Shown: positions 45,701 through 58,054 of the stretch, in pieces
How the letters are laid out: every line of letters starts with the position of its first letter
How positions within the stretch are numbered: the stretch's first letter is position 1
Origin: Atherinomorus stipes
Lineage: Eukaryota > Chordata > Actinopteri > Atheriniformes > Atherinidae
Assembly (NCBI GenBank): GCA_023101725.1
Contig: JALJCO010001245.1
Coordinates: 62,001-126,000 of the forward strand
Reading direction: 5' to 3'
DNA length: 64,000 nt
Notes under the pieces: generated by a model
Databases searched by the model: none
What the model was told of the DNA's origin: nothing
The model's input: only the letters and a program-made list of their open reading frames with translations
Made by a program: the position numbers and the translations under genes

Positions 45701-48700
45701 CGCTGAAGCTGCCAGCAGTTAACAATACTGAGACCTCGCCTTTCGCTGTGGATATCAGTTTGTAATGTGGACAAGTGTGATTATTTAACTTAGATCTAAA
45801 TAATTATTGCACATGCATGGAAAACATGTATTGTAGACTGCCAGTTTGGAGCTGAAGGGGAAACGTGAGTGTTTTTTAAAAAGAAGTCCCGGTTTTTCCC
45901 TGAGGCGATGTTTGGGCTCTTAGGCTGATGTATGTCGATATGTCTCCGGGCGGCTGGATCTTACAGCTTAAACTGTGATAAAAGTTCAAGGCTATCGAAT
46001 ACTGAAAGTGTACTTACTTTTGTTAAAAAGAAAATTACTTTCCAAACCAAACCGACTGAGAAAATTTACAATGATAACCCTGGCTGTGAAGAGTAGCATT
46101 AAATCCTAAATGGTAAACATCCAGTGATAAAAACCAGATTGCATTAAAGATATACTTAGAAACCCAAACAGCATGTATACATAACAATATATTGGGGAAT
46201 TGGAGAAATCCATTTCCATGTATTCAAGCATATAAAGATCACTTTGTTTAGTTGTTTTATTTTTTGCCCAGAGCTTTATCTTTCAGACCTGTTAGCGGGA
46301 CTCTGCCGACAACCACCTTAACAGACAATTTGTGGATGTCAGTTTGCTTATCTAAGATTAGCATTCTAGCATACAATTTATCAGGGCTACAAACTCATAC
46401 ACTTTGTGTGAGAAAAGTGTGTATAGAGAGTCTCCCACTACATCACACAGGCAGTTTGACAACTCATGTCTAAGTGATGGCCGGAGGAGTCAGAGCAGCA
46501 CTGTGCTGCATGAGTGAGGCTTTTTAAACAAGTGTAAATGGCTGTTGGCTCATTCTGATACCAGAGCTCTGAAGGATGAATGCAGAGCACTAACTTATCA
46601 GAGCATTGCCAAACAGTTTGGCTGCAATATCAACATCTCTGACCCGAAATTGGTTCTAAAAATTGTTTTGACTGCAATAGTGAATCTGCAACATGGAGAG
46701 CTGTTCCAACTAACTGCATGTTAAGCTGCAATGATGCATCTACAGATAACCACTGAACTTTACAGTTCATCAGTAAAGTTATGTTGGGGGGTGGCATCTA
46801 TCTTGACATGAGCAGAGATGTTTATTCACTTAAACATGGTTTTTAAACAGAGCACACATATCGCTCTGTGGTGGAAAGTTTGTTTGAAATACAAACTTTG
46901 CAGGAGCAGAACATGGTGCATGATCAGACAGTACAAAAACAAGAAGCCTGACCGCCATGATAAATCACATACATGCAGATCTGCACGTCACCCATCTAAT
47001 AGACAGTGGTTCTGATTACAAGTAGTGTCACATGGAATAACCAAATCAGAATAGATCATTTTAACATTACATGGAATAGATAATGATCATCTATTTTAAG
47101 TAGGGATTGACCGATATGGTTTTTTCTTGGCCGATACGATTATTAGTGATCATGGAGGCCGATAACCAATATTAGGAGCCGATATTCATTTAAAGTAAAA
47201 AATTAAAAACTGTCGTTGAAAAAGTGAGATTTTCTAATTATTATTATTATTAGTAATCCAACATAAACGTGCTCTCATGAGCAATGAGCTGCATGTTAAA
47301 TGTAAAGCAGACGGAGGAAGCTCTGTGCAAAACGTCTGCGCTGTAATAAAGTCAGACTGCGTCATCAGTCATGTCCGTTTATGTCGTCTAATTGGTTTAA
47401 ATGTACAACCTCACAAACTTGTGCATTAACAGAGTCGGCAGTACACATGGCGCACACACACTTTTTACAAGACTTTCGGTGTCGTCTTGATAAACAAGTG
47501 GTATCGTGGTGAAACCAAATAGAAACTAATCGCTAACTGGCGTGCTTTCACTACTGCTAGTGTCTAGACTTTTCTAGAACCTCATGGTTGCGAGGACTGT
47601 GGTGTTTCGTACAGCTGCTGTCAGATCTGCTTTCTTGGCTCACCTTAATGTCAGCAGGACGCTACAGCTTCTCTTTGTTAACCTGTCACGCTGTTTCCTC
47701 CAAACAAGTAGCGGGAGAGTGTGTATGTGTGTTGAGAAATGCCGCGGCCACAGCCCTATATGATTGGTTCAAACGGCGGAAGTAACAGCTCATTACAGTT
47801 TATTTTAACCAATCAGATGCTATTATGGGAGGAGCTTTACTCAGTAGAGCAAAGTAATGAAACCAGACTGTGAGTAAAACAGCCAGTTGGATCATACTTA
47901 GTTGTGGGCTGTAAGAACAGTTCAGAATGTGGTATTGCCGTTATCACAATGGTAATGGCCGACGATAATGTCCGTAAAATGATAAATAATGGCCGATATA
48001 TGTACGATCCGTAAGTCCAAGTAAAATTAAAATAATGAGATAGCTTCATTACTTAACTAAATAATCTTACCGCACATGTGCAGATGAGCTGATGTTACGG
48101 ATCGTGCTTCCTGAACAGATCATGCAGCGACGCTGCTGTCTGTGTTGCAACTCAAAAGTTCTCAGTATTAGCTTCAGCTGGCGATTGTCAGCGGGCCCGT
48201 GTGCGCCACTGCCCCGGCTAAACAGCTATCTCCTGGACGGACTACACCGCGGGGGCTCCACATCTGTCCGCGGAGGTCGGATACTGGGCAATAGCGGCAA
48301 ATCTTTCATACGCTTTACTTTGTCTTGAAATGTTTTGGGAGTGAATGTAACATTATTGGCCATACCAAAGTAAAGCGGGTCACACACAGCTTACCTTTTC
48401 CATCGTTAGCAGTTGCCAAGCTGGCTAGCAACACCTAACACACTGTGTGGCATCTTAGAGTAAAGTGGATAGCTGTGAATAGGGGCAAAGCCTTGGAGGA
48501 GAAAGCGAGGGGCAGCAAAGATAAAACACTATTGGTTCGTCAGAGACTCTCCAGCTCTCTACAGTGATTTGTCAAGTCAAAGTGGACAGAGATCTGCTTT
48601 GTGCTGAAGCATAACAGAGTTACTGTAAATAATGTAGACTAGCTACTTTAGTGCTCATGCTGTCTGTACTTGGTTATTTATCATATTTTGTATTTTTTGT

Positions 48701-49535
48701 CTTCGTGATAAAATATGTTGTTTACTCTTTCTGTCTCCAGATACAATAGCTTTCCAACAACCAGTATTTAACCTGTAAGTAGTCATCTCTGAATGTACCT
48801 ACTGTACATGCTAGCAAAAATGAAAGCTGCTAATTATTAGAATTGTTTTGTTGTCACCGTGAACATACCCTGACATTAGCATCTAGCATTAAAGACCAGG
48901 ACTCTAGCTGTTGTAGACTTGTCCTGGTGTCTGATCAGCTGCTGTTTTGGATGTTTTACACATTGGCCTTTCATGCATGTATTAGCATCTGCTCTTCCAA
49001 GCTAGCTAGCTTACTGACTGTGTCTGCTTGAGTGCTCACCTCAGAGAGGAAAGTTATCAACACTGATAACAGTTTTCCACAGATGCCAACGATTTGAAAC
49101 CACACAAGAGACTTCATCACAAAAACCCAAATATGTCACGACTTTGACCCACCGGTGGGAAAGTCCACTTCAGTAGTGGAAGTGATTAGCTCTTCAATCC
49201 AGGGTGTAGCATGGACAGCAACGCTCCAGTCGCTCCATGTTCCGATCTCTGTGTCCTTCGCAGCCACCTGTGAATGCAGGAACAGTAAATTCATGGAGTA
49301 TTTGGTAGGTTAGAAGGATTCATTGATCGATGTAGTTACAATGTAAATCGTCAAAAAGAATGTACACGACTGTTTAAACAAGGGAATTAAAGGAAATAAA
49401 TTCTGACAAGGTAATCTCTGGAAACCTTTAATTCAAAATTTTTTTTTTATTTTTTTTTTACAGTACCTGGATGATGTATTCCTTTCCAGCATAGGCATCA
49501 GTGATGGTGTGAGAAGTGCTGTCAGATAGCTCCAC
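36718..49535 (-). CDS. cntfr: Ciliary neurotrophic factor receptor subunit alpha, 3' half (5' end beyond window)
   Basis: Coding exons: 49535-49467, 49267-49153, 39296-39170 and the single base 36718. Together they give the second half of the second FN3 domain (VELSDSTSHTITDAYAGKEY, then VAAKDTEIGTWSDWSVAVHA), a short linker and a hydrophobic C-terminus that ends LLLGMLLLLI and stop, as a GPI-attachment signal should. VELSD.T.HTITDAYAGKEYIIQ and VAAKD.EIGTWSDWSVA.HATPW are almost identical to mammalian CNTFR, so the assignment is firm. By family knowledge it binds CNTF-type cytokines on neurons and muscle and recruits gp130 and LIFR. The upstream exons (signal, Ig domain, first FN3 domain, KPDPP exon) were not found before 64000 and must lie beyond it. 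A stalk exon between 49153 and 39296, present in mammals, was not recognised; the exons on either side join cleanly in phase 1 without it. Confidence 0.92.
37775..38854. mobile_element. PIF/Harbinger-like non-autonomous element in cntfr last intron
   Basis: The termini AGGCCCATTTATGCTCC (37775) and GGAGCATAAATGGGCCT (ending 38854) are perfect 17-bp inverted copies, flanked by a TTA target duplication (37772-37774 and 38855-38857). TTA duplications and G/C-rich ends fit PIF/Harbinger or ISL2EU-type elements. The interior is CpG-rich with repeated GTCTGCGT words and carries a second element (37797-38331). The long open frame at 38431-38940 lies entirely inside it and is not a host gene. Confidence 0.8.
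37797..38331. mobile_element. Second Harbinger-like element nested in the first
   Basis: GGTGGATTTATAGTTGTGCG at the left and CGCGCGACTATAAATCCAGC at the right are inverted copies, flanked by TTA and TTT/TTA. It sits about 20 bp inside the outer element and shares its CGT-rich composition, so the two may be related families with self-targeting insertion. Confidence 0.7.
39170..39296 (-). CDS. cntfr: cntfr exon: GPI-attachment signal
   Basis: 127 nt, phase 1 to 2. The acceptor CTACCTTTCCACAG is followed by AGACTAAG. It encodes a Ser/Pro/Asn linker (TKTSPIPSSNAPQKAEPPVG, with small residues suitable as an omega site) and a hydrophobic tail beginning VLTFFSPLLLGM. It ends ATA TG|GTGAGC. Spliced to A at 36718 this makes ATA TGA; if the intron is retained, it reads TGG TGA, adding only Trp. 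Confidence 0.82.
43553..43569. repeat. Poly-G run (17 bp)
   Basis: It lies inside a purine-only block (43495-43690). Other homopolymers of this size are at 18654-18668 (G), 18903-18915 (G), 19068-19085 (C), 22485-22501 (C) and 52281-52296 (C). Confidence 0.95.
44255..44330 (+). mobile_element. 3' tail of a LINE-like retroposon
   Basis: GACAAATTTCCCTCTGAGGG followed by TAATAAAGTACATCTTATCC is the usual 3' end of an abundant fish retroposon (AATTTCCC, then ATAAAGT, then an ATCT-type tail). A second such tail is at 54885-54935. Heavily 5'-truncated. Confidence 0.45.
47102..48018. mobile_element. hAT-like element (GGGATTGACCGATATGG end)
   Basis: AGGGATTGACCGATATGGTT opens the element and TGGCCGATATATGTACGATCC closes it, an imperfect inverted pair with the GGCCGATA word repeated at 47130, 47157, 47179, 47966 and 47991. 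Similar ends occur on many vertebrate hAT derivatives. The interior is non-coding. Confidence 0.55.
49153..49267 (-). CDS. cntfr: cntfr exon: WSDWS box
   Basis: 115 nt, phase 0 to 1. The acceptor CTGCATTCACAG is followed by GTG GCT GCG AAG. It encodes VAAKDTEIGTWSDWSVAVHA, then TPWIEELITSTTEVDFPT. The donor is most likely CACCG|GTGGGT at 49152; a GTCAAA donor five bases on would shift the frame. Confidence 0.95.
49467..49535 (-). CDS. cntfr: cntfr exon: second FN3 domain, middle
   Basis: 69 nt, phase 0 to 0. The acceptor GGTGATTTAG precedes GTG GAG CTA, and the exon ends ATC CAG|GTACTG. It encodes VELSDSTSHTITDAYAGKEY plus IIQ, differing from the mammalian sequence at only a couple of positions. 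Confidence 0.95.
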
Positions 49536-50799
49536 CTAAATCACCAACAAATAAGAGAAGCTGATCAGTTTGGATCGATAAACAGAACATAGAAGATCAA
49601 TTCTAGTCATATCTATCATATCTTATATTACTGAAATTCCCTCCAAACAGCCACATTTATGAATGAGAAGTATTTTGGAAAACTGGACATATTTTTGAGT
49701 AGTTTTCAGTTGCCCTCAGGATATGAGATGTTCCCAAACCATGAATTATCAAAATTCTTACAGTAGCTAAAAAGGGCACTTGTGAGGTCCTAAGTCAACT
49801 TTTGGTCTGGATGTCCAGCCCTTCCAAAACCCTACCCATAAATTATGTGCTCGGGATAGAAATTCTAGCTCCAGGCTTAAGTGATTTACAGTGGGAAGAT
49901 CCAGCTTTGCCATACAGTATGCAGTTTTTAGCCAGTGATCATTTATTAACAACATGATTCTGGTAAGAGGTCAAGTGTGTGGCTTTAACCTCCAGGTGCT
50001 TTACACTGGGTTGATGAATTGACTGAAGCCTCTCTGCAGCCTCTTCTTTCATAACATCCAAACAACAAAACATCTCATATAGAGATACATGGAAACCACC
50101 AAAGGCATCATTAATGATAATAGCAGAGAGCAGTAAATGCATGCCGACATTTAAAAGCCTTTTGTGCTCACTTTAATTTGCAGAGTGAAACAGAGAATGA
50201 ACTAAATGTTTGAGTTAGAGGGGAGTGCATGAGAGAATGATTTGCTGCTTCCCTGTAATTTATGGTTTAGTGCAGCGTGTGTGTTTGCTTGCTTTTGGCC
50301 TGTGTCTGAAAGGCTGACGGAAAAATAGGGAGTGGGAGCCTGCTGCCTCTTTCTTCTTGCTGAAGTCGAATTAAATGATTTAGTGAATGCCTGTTGTTGC
50401 TGCCAGTCTACAAAACCAATGAACCAAGATAAAAACATACACCTCTACATGCACACACACATATTTGAGGGATTTGGACTAAATTTAGAGCTGGAGATCT
50501 GAAATCCTTGACCTAACACATAGTTCTTATATTGTGCCAAAAAGACAATGATATAGTAGATCAAAAGCTCAAATATGATTTGGTGGCATACATTTCATAC
50601 ACCGTGGATGCGCACACATCACTGTGGCAGCTTATCTGCCACAACAACAACACATTACTGAAGCTTTCATGATTGGTTGTATCATTCAAGACGATTCAAA
50701 CTCTGCAACTTTAGTTAATTTCCTTCTAAACTGATGTGAATAAAAATATTTCATTTGTATGCGAGTACTAGTAATGGCAAGAATTGTGACTTAAAGTGT

Positions 50800-51660
50800 C
50801 CATGGAAAGTTTTGTTATATCTTGTTATGTTTCAGACTCTTTTTTTTTCTTGAATAATTCATGATTATTATCACAACACTAAAGGATAAGTCATATTTCT
50901 GCTGCAGTTAGAGGCCAAAAACACAGATTTAATCATCAACCTAAAGTGGATTTGGTTTATTGCTGAAATAACTTTCCTTGGGTATCACCTTTATAACAAT
51001 ATCTTTACAGTCAAGCATGACAATGGCAGCATCATGCTGTGGGGATGTGTCATTTTTTAAACTAGTAAGGTTATGTGTGAGAAAAGGACAGATGCAGAAA
51101 ATCTCCTGCTTAAAATATTTTCCACTTTGTTTATGATCTCAGGCAAGGCAAAGCAGTGTTTGTATAATACATTTTTAATTTACAATACAACTCAAAGCAC
51201 TTTAAATGAAACATTAAAAGCATTACGGCGAGGTGCAAAAGAAACATTCAAGTGGAGAATTTAAACTAACCAAACATAATAAAATAGATTTAGAGAAACT
51301 GACAAGAGGATACATACAGTGAGGTTCATGATACAAACAGACATCAGTGGGAAATACTTCATCATCATTATCATCATCACCATTGCTGTCAACATCACTG
51401 CGGGTGCACATGCTGGGACTTAAGTTCCACGTTTTTATCAAGACAATGACCAGATGAATCAGGCCAAGGAAACGTAGGAATGTATTCAGGAAAACTCAGT
51501 TTAGTCCTGCTGTGATCCAGTTAAGATCCTGGACCTGAACTCAATATCGTCTCTCTGGAGAGACCTGATATCAACAACTAACAATCGCCATCCAACCTAA
51601 CTGGATAGAAATATTTCTGTCAAAAAAACTGCAAGAAACTTCAGGGTCAAGTTGTGCCAA
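50800..51660 (+). pseudogene. Tc1-like transposase remnant with a later insertion
   Basis: Two pieces of a Tc1-type transposase can be read. NGSIMLWGC lies around 51023-51050 and LDLNSI..SLWRDL.STTNN around 51530-51590; the family versions contain GGSIMLWGCF and PDLNPI.LWRDLK. Between them, about 51130-51300 (GGCAAGGCAAAGCAGTGTTT, CAACTCAAAGCACTTTA) belongs to a different fish repeat, so it was inserted later. Stops and frame changes make it inactive. Confidence 0.65.
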
Positions 51661-51780
51661 GTATGCTGATACCAAGGACACTTGTACGGTACCACGACTG
51701 CCATATGGTATATGGTTTGAACCAGTACTATATGAGTTGTTTTTCTTCTGGTATGTTGTTTTTTTGGAAAATACAATATG

Positions 51781-51935
<155 letters not shown>

Positions 51936-52280
51936 CAGTAGATAGTCTGTACACGTAACTGCAAAGGAAAAAATAATACGAAATGAAACTGAAATCAGTA
52001 TGTCATGTATGTAATTATTTCACCCTCCATTTCCAATTTCACCTTGTATTTCTCTTATAAATAGCAACCAAAATGTTTACTAGTTTTTGCACTTTTTCTT
52101 TGGCACTATGTAAATAAATGTCCATTTTTGCATCCAACTGCCCATCATTCAGTGTGCAGGCCTCTCTTCTCCCATTTTTCACCTCATTTCTTACAAATAT
52201 AAAACAAATGAAGACTATGGACAGAATAGGTAGTAATTTGATATCCTCAACAACTGCTTAAAATAGTCTGTGATTTGATT

Positions 52281-52296
52281 CCCCCCCCCCCCCCCC
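52281..52296. repeat. Poly-C run (16 bp)
   Basis: Sixteen C residues followed by a pyrimidine-rich stretch (CTTTCTCCTTCTCC) in the cntfr intron. Confidence 0.95.
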
Positions 52297-54342
52297 TTTC
52301 TCCTTCTCCTTACAACCACTGTATAATTTTTGCCTACCACCAGCAGAAGCCAAGCCTCAGGTGGGAGTTCCCCCTCCTTTTCTCCAGGATATGTAAACCT
52401 GTAGTCAGCCTGACAAATAACCCACTTATAAACCTGGAGCACCCATGCATCCTCCATCTTCCTGTAATCTCTCTCTCATCGCTCACCCACTCTGCAAAGT
52501 TGACCCCTGTATTTTCAACATTCCTCGATGTTAACAGCCTTTCTCTATCTGTGGTAAATTTCCTGTCTCTCTCCCCCCTGTGGCCCCCCTCCTGGAAGGA
52601 AGTTCAGACTTTATCTCCCTAACCGAGCGCTTTACATCTAGGCTTAATTTCGTTAGTGGTATGCAATAACAACGTCATCCCAACATCTGTGTCTTAAGTG
52701 TTCCCATTGAGAGCCGTCTGCATGTGCGGTTACACTTCAGTATATGCGGTGAGTGTGAATGTGTGTGTTAACAGAATGTGTGCTGCCTTTTGAGGCCAAA
52801 TCTTCCACTGTTTAGATGTAGTCCAACTAGCGTATCCAACCGTCACTTCTATCAGCATTCCTTACTGGCTCTAATGTGCGCCTGTGTGTTTGTGAGTGTG
52901 CATTTATACGAATGTCTACGGTGTGAAACTTGTGAAATTCAGCCATTCCCTCACATCTGCTTGATTTTGAGTGTTTGCCTCATTCTGTGTGTCTTTACAT
53001 CGCCTGTGCATGTGAGGGTTTGTTCTTAAGTTGAAGGAAAATAAACCCACCTGCATTTGTATTTATCGGCACTCACATGTTTACCTTCATGTCTGTGCAC
53101 GTATGCTGCTAGGTTTGTCTTTGTGTGCATCATTATGTGTGTAAACTGCATGTATGTGCATGTGATTAGGAGTGTATGGAGTAAACAGCTTGCAGATAAA
53201 CATTTCCAGAGAGATGGATGATTTGCAGGGATGCCAAGTGGCTAAACAGGGAGCAGTGAGAGCGGCACTTAATATCCCGTACTAGAGGGAGGGTAGAGAG
53301 ATGGATGGTAGGGTGTTGCTGCTGCCAAACAAAAAAAAAAAAAAAGGAGAAAGCTTTTGCATTGTCGCAGTTGTGTTGAAGAGATGAAGTGATGAAAATG
53401 TACTAGTTCCTCTTTGCATGTGTGTATTTACATTTCCCATGTGTCTGCTAGACTGATTCAGTGTTGATTAAAAGTGAATTTGTGCACTGCACAAACACAC
53501 ACAATGCCACCCCAAACAAAATATTTACCTCATCATAATCATGTACCATTAACTCAGACTAAATACACAATATTCACTCGCTTCAGGTTAAATAACAATA
53601 AGGACAATAAAGAGTCTACCAGATGGATCGTTGCAAAATTATTAACTTGGAAAGTGATAGCTAAATGATCTATGAATGGTCTATTTTTGTGCATAAATAT
53701 ACATCTTCTTAATGTAAACAACACATGCAGACTTGCATTTTTGAGTATGAATCGCTGCAAGCATGAGATGGCAGCTTCTTATTGTGATCAGCCTACAGGC
53801 TGCTGATGTTCTAAGGAAACAGAGCACAGACACAGAGATAAAAGCCTCCCCTTTTATTGCTGCGGTGTTGGATTCAGACATGGGATAATTGCTGAGTTTC
53901 ACAGAGCAGAGACAGCCACCAACACTCACCAGCTTATTCAGATGTAACTTAGTTACAGACATGGAAATGCAGATAACTCATTAAGTTAACTACCTGTAAT
54001 AATAATAATAAAAAAAAGTAGCTAGATTCTGTGGATTGTATTTAGCATTAGTTTACTATCTGCATACTTTGACATTTAAGTTGTTAATAAGTTTAATCTG
54101 AACATAACGCCAATGCATCACACAGAGAGAAATCATATATAAACTCTGTGTGCCAGGTTTTCTGGTCATAAGTTCGTTTTAGATGAACACAATGACGATG
54201 GACACAAATTCCTCGGTCAAATGATTTCATGTTTCAGCTGCTTTTGGAAGGAAAAATAGATGTCTGATTGCACAGGCCAAAGATGAGAAAACCCTTTCAG
54301 GATGTCACCTGCAAAATGTGCAAAACGCAGCAGGTGTGATGC

Positions 54343-54600
54343 ATGGAGTGCATCCGTGCCCATGATGCCAAAGACTTATATACATGTGCAAAAATTACTA
54401 CTAATGCAGAAGAATTTATAGGAATTCGAAGAAGCACGTGCTCCCATCAGGGCAGCGTCTTTTCCCAGGAAGTCAGTGGCTATTTCAACAAGGACAATGC
54501 CAGATCTCATTCTGCACGACTTACAACAGCGAGGTCTCAGAGATACAGAGTGCATGTGCTCGACTGGCCTGCCTGCAGTCTTAGAAATTCACTGTCAGAC
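54343..54600 (+). pseudogene. Tc1/mariner-like transposase remnant
   Basis: The open frame contains DNARSHSARLTTARSQRYRV and VLDWPACSL, close to the DDE-domain block DNA.PH.AR...L.....VLDWPA.SPDLNPIE of Tc1/mariner transposases. The frame diverges just after PACSL, where SPDLNPIE should follow, so the catalytic region is interrupted. Upstream coding (DAKDLYTCAK) may belong to the same element. Confidence 0.6.
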
Positions 54601-54884
54601 AGACACCACACAGAGCGTATCACTGTAACACACACAAACACACTCCCAAAGACCTTCTACACAAATCCAGACAATGTGAGGGGCAAGGAGAAGAGATGTG
54701 AACATTCCTCAGGGATTGCATAAGGAACTGTGAGAAAAGGAAGTGGCCCTTCTTCTCTTCTCTCCCCAATCCCCCTTTTTTTTCTTTCTCAAACCTCCTC
54801 TTCCTTGTGCCACTTTTAATCATTATTCTCTGGCTGAGCCTCCACATATTTCATCTAGTACAGCACTTGTGTTTAATGTTGCAA

Positions 54885-54935
54885 AATCTTCCAATTACTT
54901 TCCCTCAGTGATCAATAAAAGTTAATCTCATCTCA
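54885..54935 (+). mobile_element. 3' tail of a LINE-like retroposon
   Basis: ACTTTCCCTCAGTGATCAAT followed by AAAAGTTAATCTCATCTC resembles the common fish tail TTTCCCTCRGGGATCAATAAAGT. It shares its layout with the tail at 44255-44330. Confidence 0.45.
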
Positions 54936-57900
54936 AACAGAAACACATTCATTGTTATGCTGTAGAAACAGAAAGAAAGAACTTCAACTGACTCCTATGA
55001 TTAACAATGGGAATTCTTAAAGTGGCCTAATAAGTCTTGTAAAATGGAATAAAGCAGTTGTGACTCATTAAACTGGATGAAACTTATCTTATACTTTGCA
55101 GTATATTTTATCTATAACTATATACACGCGACAATTCTATAAGATAAGTTGAAAGTTAGGAGAAAATAGAAAAAGCGGATATAAGTGGATGGCAGACGAA
55201 GATGGGAAATTGAAGCAGATGAGACAGTCAGGATGCAAAAGCACGGAGAAGAAGACATGGAGGGAATTGGCGTCGGTGGTCAGATCTAATCCAGTGAGCA
55301 TGTCTGTTGTCCTGGAAAGGAAACCCAATTATATGCCACTTCCACTGGCCCAATGGTGCTCGTGTGCATGTGTGTGTGTGCACGCTGAGAAGGTTGGTCT
55401 CATTAAGCTGACTGACAGCTCCCATTTTTCTGCTGTGCTTTCCACCCATTTGAAAACACACACACTCAGACGCACACACGAATGTTCGGTCCAGGGGTAA
55501 TTTCTCAAACAGTATTTCTCTTTTTGAAGCTCCAATTGCCATATAGCAGCAATTACTGTAAAAGGGAGCCAAACCTCCCAGCCAATCAAAAACCCTGAAC
55601 TAGACTTGACACCCTTTAAAGGCACAAGGTAATTTCAACAACACAGCAGCGGAAGTGAGTCCACATTAAGTCTGCTTTATGCTGTTACACTGGCATGTCA
55701 CAAAATGTCATGACAGGAAGAAGCGAAATTTGGATTCACCTCCTTCTACCTCCTGCACTATGACAAGTCAAAGCTTGTTTTATGTTTTATGTTTAAAAAA
55801 GTTATTTTTTTTCTTTTTGTTTGTATATCCCTCTTCCGTGTGTGGCTCTGGAACAAATGAGGCTTACAGTATTCCACTGCTGCATGGATTGTTATTTGGT
55901 GTCTCAGCTAAAGAGTCGATCTGGTGTCTGTCACAGTCATAAAAGATGCTAATGCTATGCTGACAGCAGCTGCATGAATGCATTATTTATACTATAAATG
56001 GACTGCATTTACATAACATTTATATAGAACAGAACCTAAAGTTTGCAATAATACAAATACAGTATATTTGTCTGAAAGTTTTGCACAGACTGACACTTGA
56101 TCACAACAAGATTAATATCTAGCATCTCAAACTTTACACAATTTAAGTTGTGATATGTGTCATTGCTAAGTTCATTCTATCAGCACTGTACAAGCATCTG
56201 AGATGAGGTGTGTGTGCAGTGAATGTGATGACTCTGAGCACATAGGGGTGTGTATATGACAGCTCCAGGCCTGACATGGTGATATAGAAATCAATACAGG
56301 CATATCACAGGGCAGTGATCCCATTCATCCTCAATTATTCTTAAACTGTAAGCCAACCAAAGCTCCACAAATAGAAAATGCTGATATATTCCAACCTAAA
56401 CATGAATCTGAGATCTTCACCTCTGATGTTCTGTTTTTCTTCTTTTGTAATTCCAATTCCCTTTTTATAAACTATATAGAAAAGCACACAGATTTGATAT
56501 CGGTCTCTGGACTCTGAGTCTTTCTGAGCAAAATGTTTTTGAGTAAATGTATTAATGTAAAAGATTAAGTCCAACTGTAATGTATTTTGACAGCAGAGCT
56601 TAATGATGATGACTTTCTACTGTGACAGCACCGAATCTGCTGCGTGTGTTTCTTCAGTATGTTTGTGCATTAGAACGATGGGGTTTGATAAATGATCTGT
56701 CTGTGGCAGTGTCCTTTAGATGGGATGTTTTCCGCAAACAAGGTCTAAACATTTATCATGTGCACCCATAAATGGATGGCTTGAGGGATGGATGGTTAGA
56801 CAGGTGGCTTAATGCATGGGTGGAAGGATGCATGGATGGATGAATGAGTAGGCGATGGGAAAACAGCGGATTGCTGAGAGAGGGGAAAGTGGTGGCTCCT
56901 GATAAGGTGGGATGAGAAGGTGAAAAAGAAACACGGAGGTAAGATTTCACAGGGCCGTGAAGGGAATATGTGCAGAAAAGAAAGATGAAAAACAAAAAAA
57001 AGGCGGGGATAATACAACACTGTTCAGCATTTGTGGCCTGTATGCAAGGCTGAGGTAAATGACTTTATTTAGTGTCTGTAGCTTCTCTTTGGCACATTCA
57101 TTTTCATGTTTTTCTTGCATAAAAAAATCAGTAATTCAAGTGGATTTAATCTAATAGTAGTCCAGAATAGTCTGAGGACTATGAAGTGAAACAAAAAGAA
57201 AAACAGACCCTAACATACAGCTGTCGTGAGAAGCCCCAGAATCTGCAGCAGTAAATGGGTCAGGAACAAAGTCCTTGAGGAATACATATCAGGGCTGGGT
57301 TATAAAAATAATTTCAGATGTTGAATACCCCTCAGAGCATCATTACACCCATTATTAGAAAATAGAAGGAACATGACAACAAAACAAACGTGTCAAGAGA
57401 GGTTATTTCACTAAAAGTCACAGAGCAGACATGGAGGGCCTTAATCAGTGAGGTAATAGAGGCTGGAAGTAACTCTGAAGGAGCTGTAAAGCTCCACAAC
57501 AGAGATTTGAGTATCTGTACTTTGAACTATTTTAAGCTGTAAACTCAACAAAGATGGGCTTTATAGCAAAAAGGAGGAAAAAGAGATAGAACGGAACATG
57601 AAAGGGCTTCAATATAGTTATTTTTCTTTTCTTGTGATATATTTGGGGAATGTATTCATGGTGTTGTTTTGATAAGCCTTTCCAGTGTAACAACATAAAT
57701 GTCTTCTCAATGTTGCACTAATTTATCTGAAAGTTATGTGATTGATGATGGGAGAGTTGGACCGCTGTGCAAATCTTCTCTAGTGAAGTTAACGTCTGGA
57801 CTCGGATAAAAAAGTCTCTCACAATCCAAGTGCAGGATCTAATACCGTATAGTTATTGTTTGATGTGTAACTTGGAGTACAATTATTGGATTACTGAAAC

Positions 57901-58054
57901 TTTTTGTTCCTACATCTTTTTTTGTTTCTGACCTTTGCTCATAAATATAATTTTGTATGCATTTGCATTTATGAATGAGTAAAATGGGTCATGTGTTGAT
58001 GGATTGCTAGTATTTATGTAATCTTTAGGATAACTCAGTACTCAGTTATAGTTA

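Larger units (their letters stand above)
39297..49152 (-). other. cntfr: cntfr intron between WSDWS and GPI exons
   Basis: About 9.9 kb. It contains a G17 run (43553-43569) in a purine-rich block that gives artefactual frames on both strands, a LINE-like tail near 44255-44330, a hAT-like element (47102-48018) followed by an unexplained CpG-rich patch at 48060-48310, and otherwise AT-rich sequence. A stalk exon equivalent to that of mammals could be hidden here; I did not see one. Confidence 0.55.
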
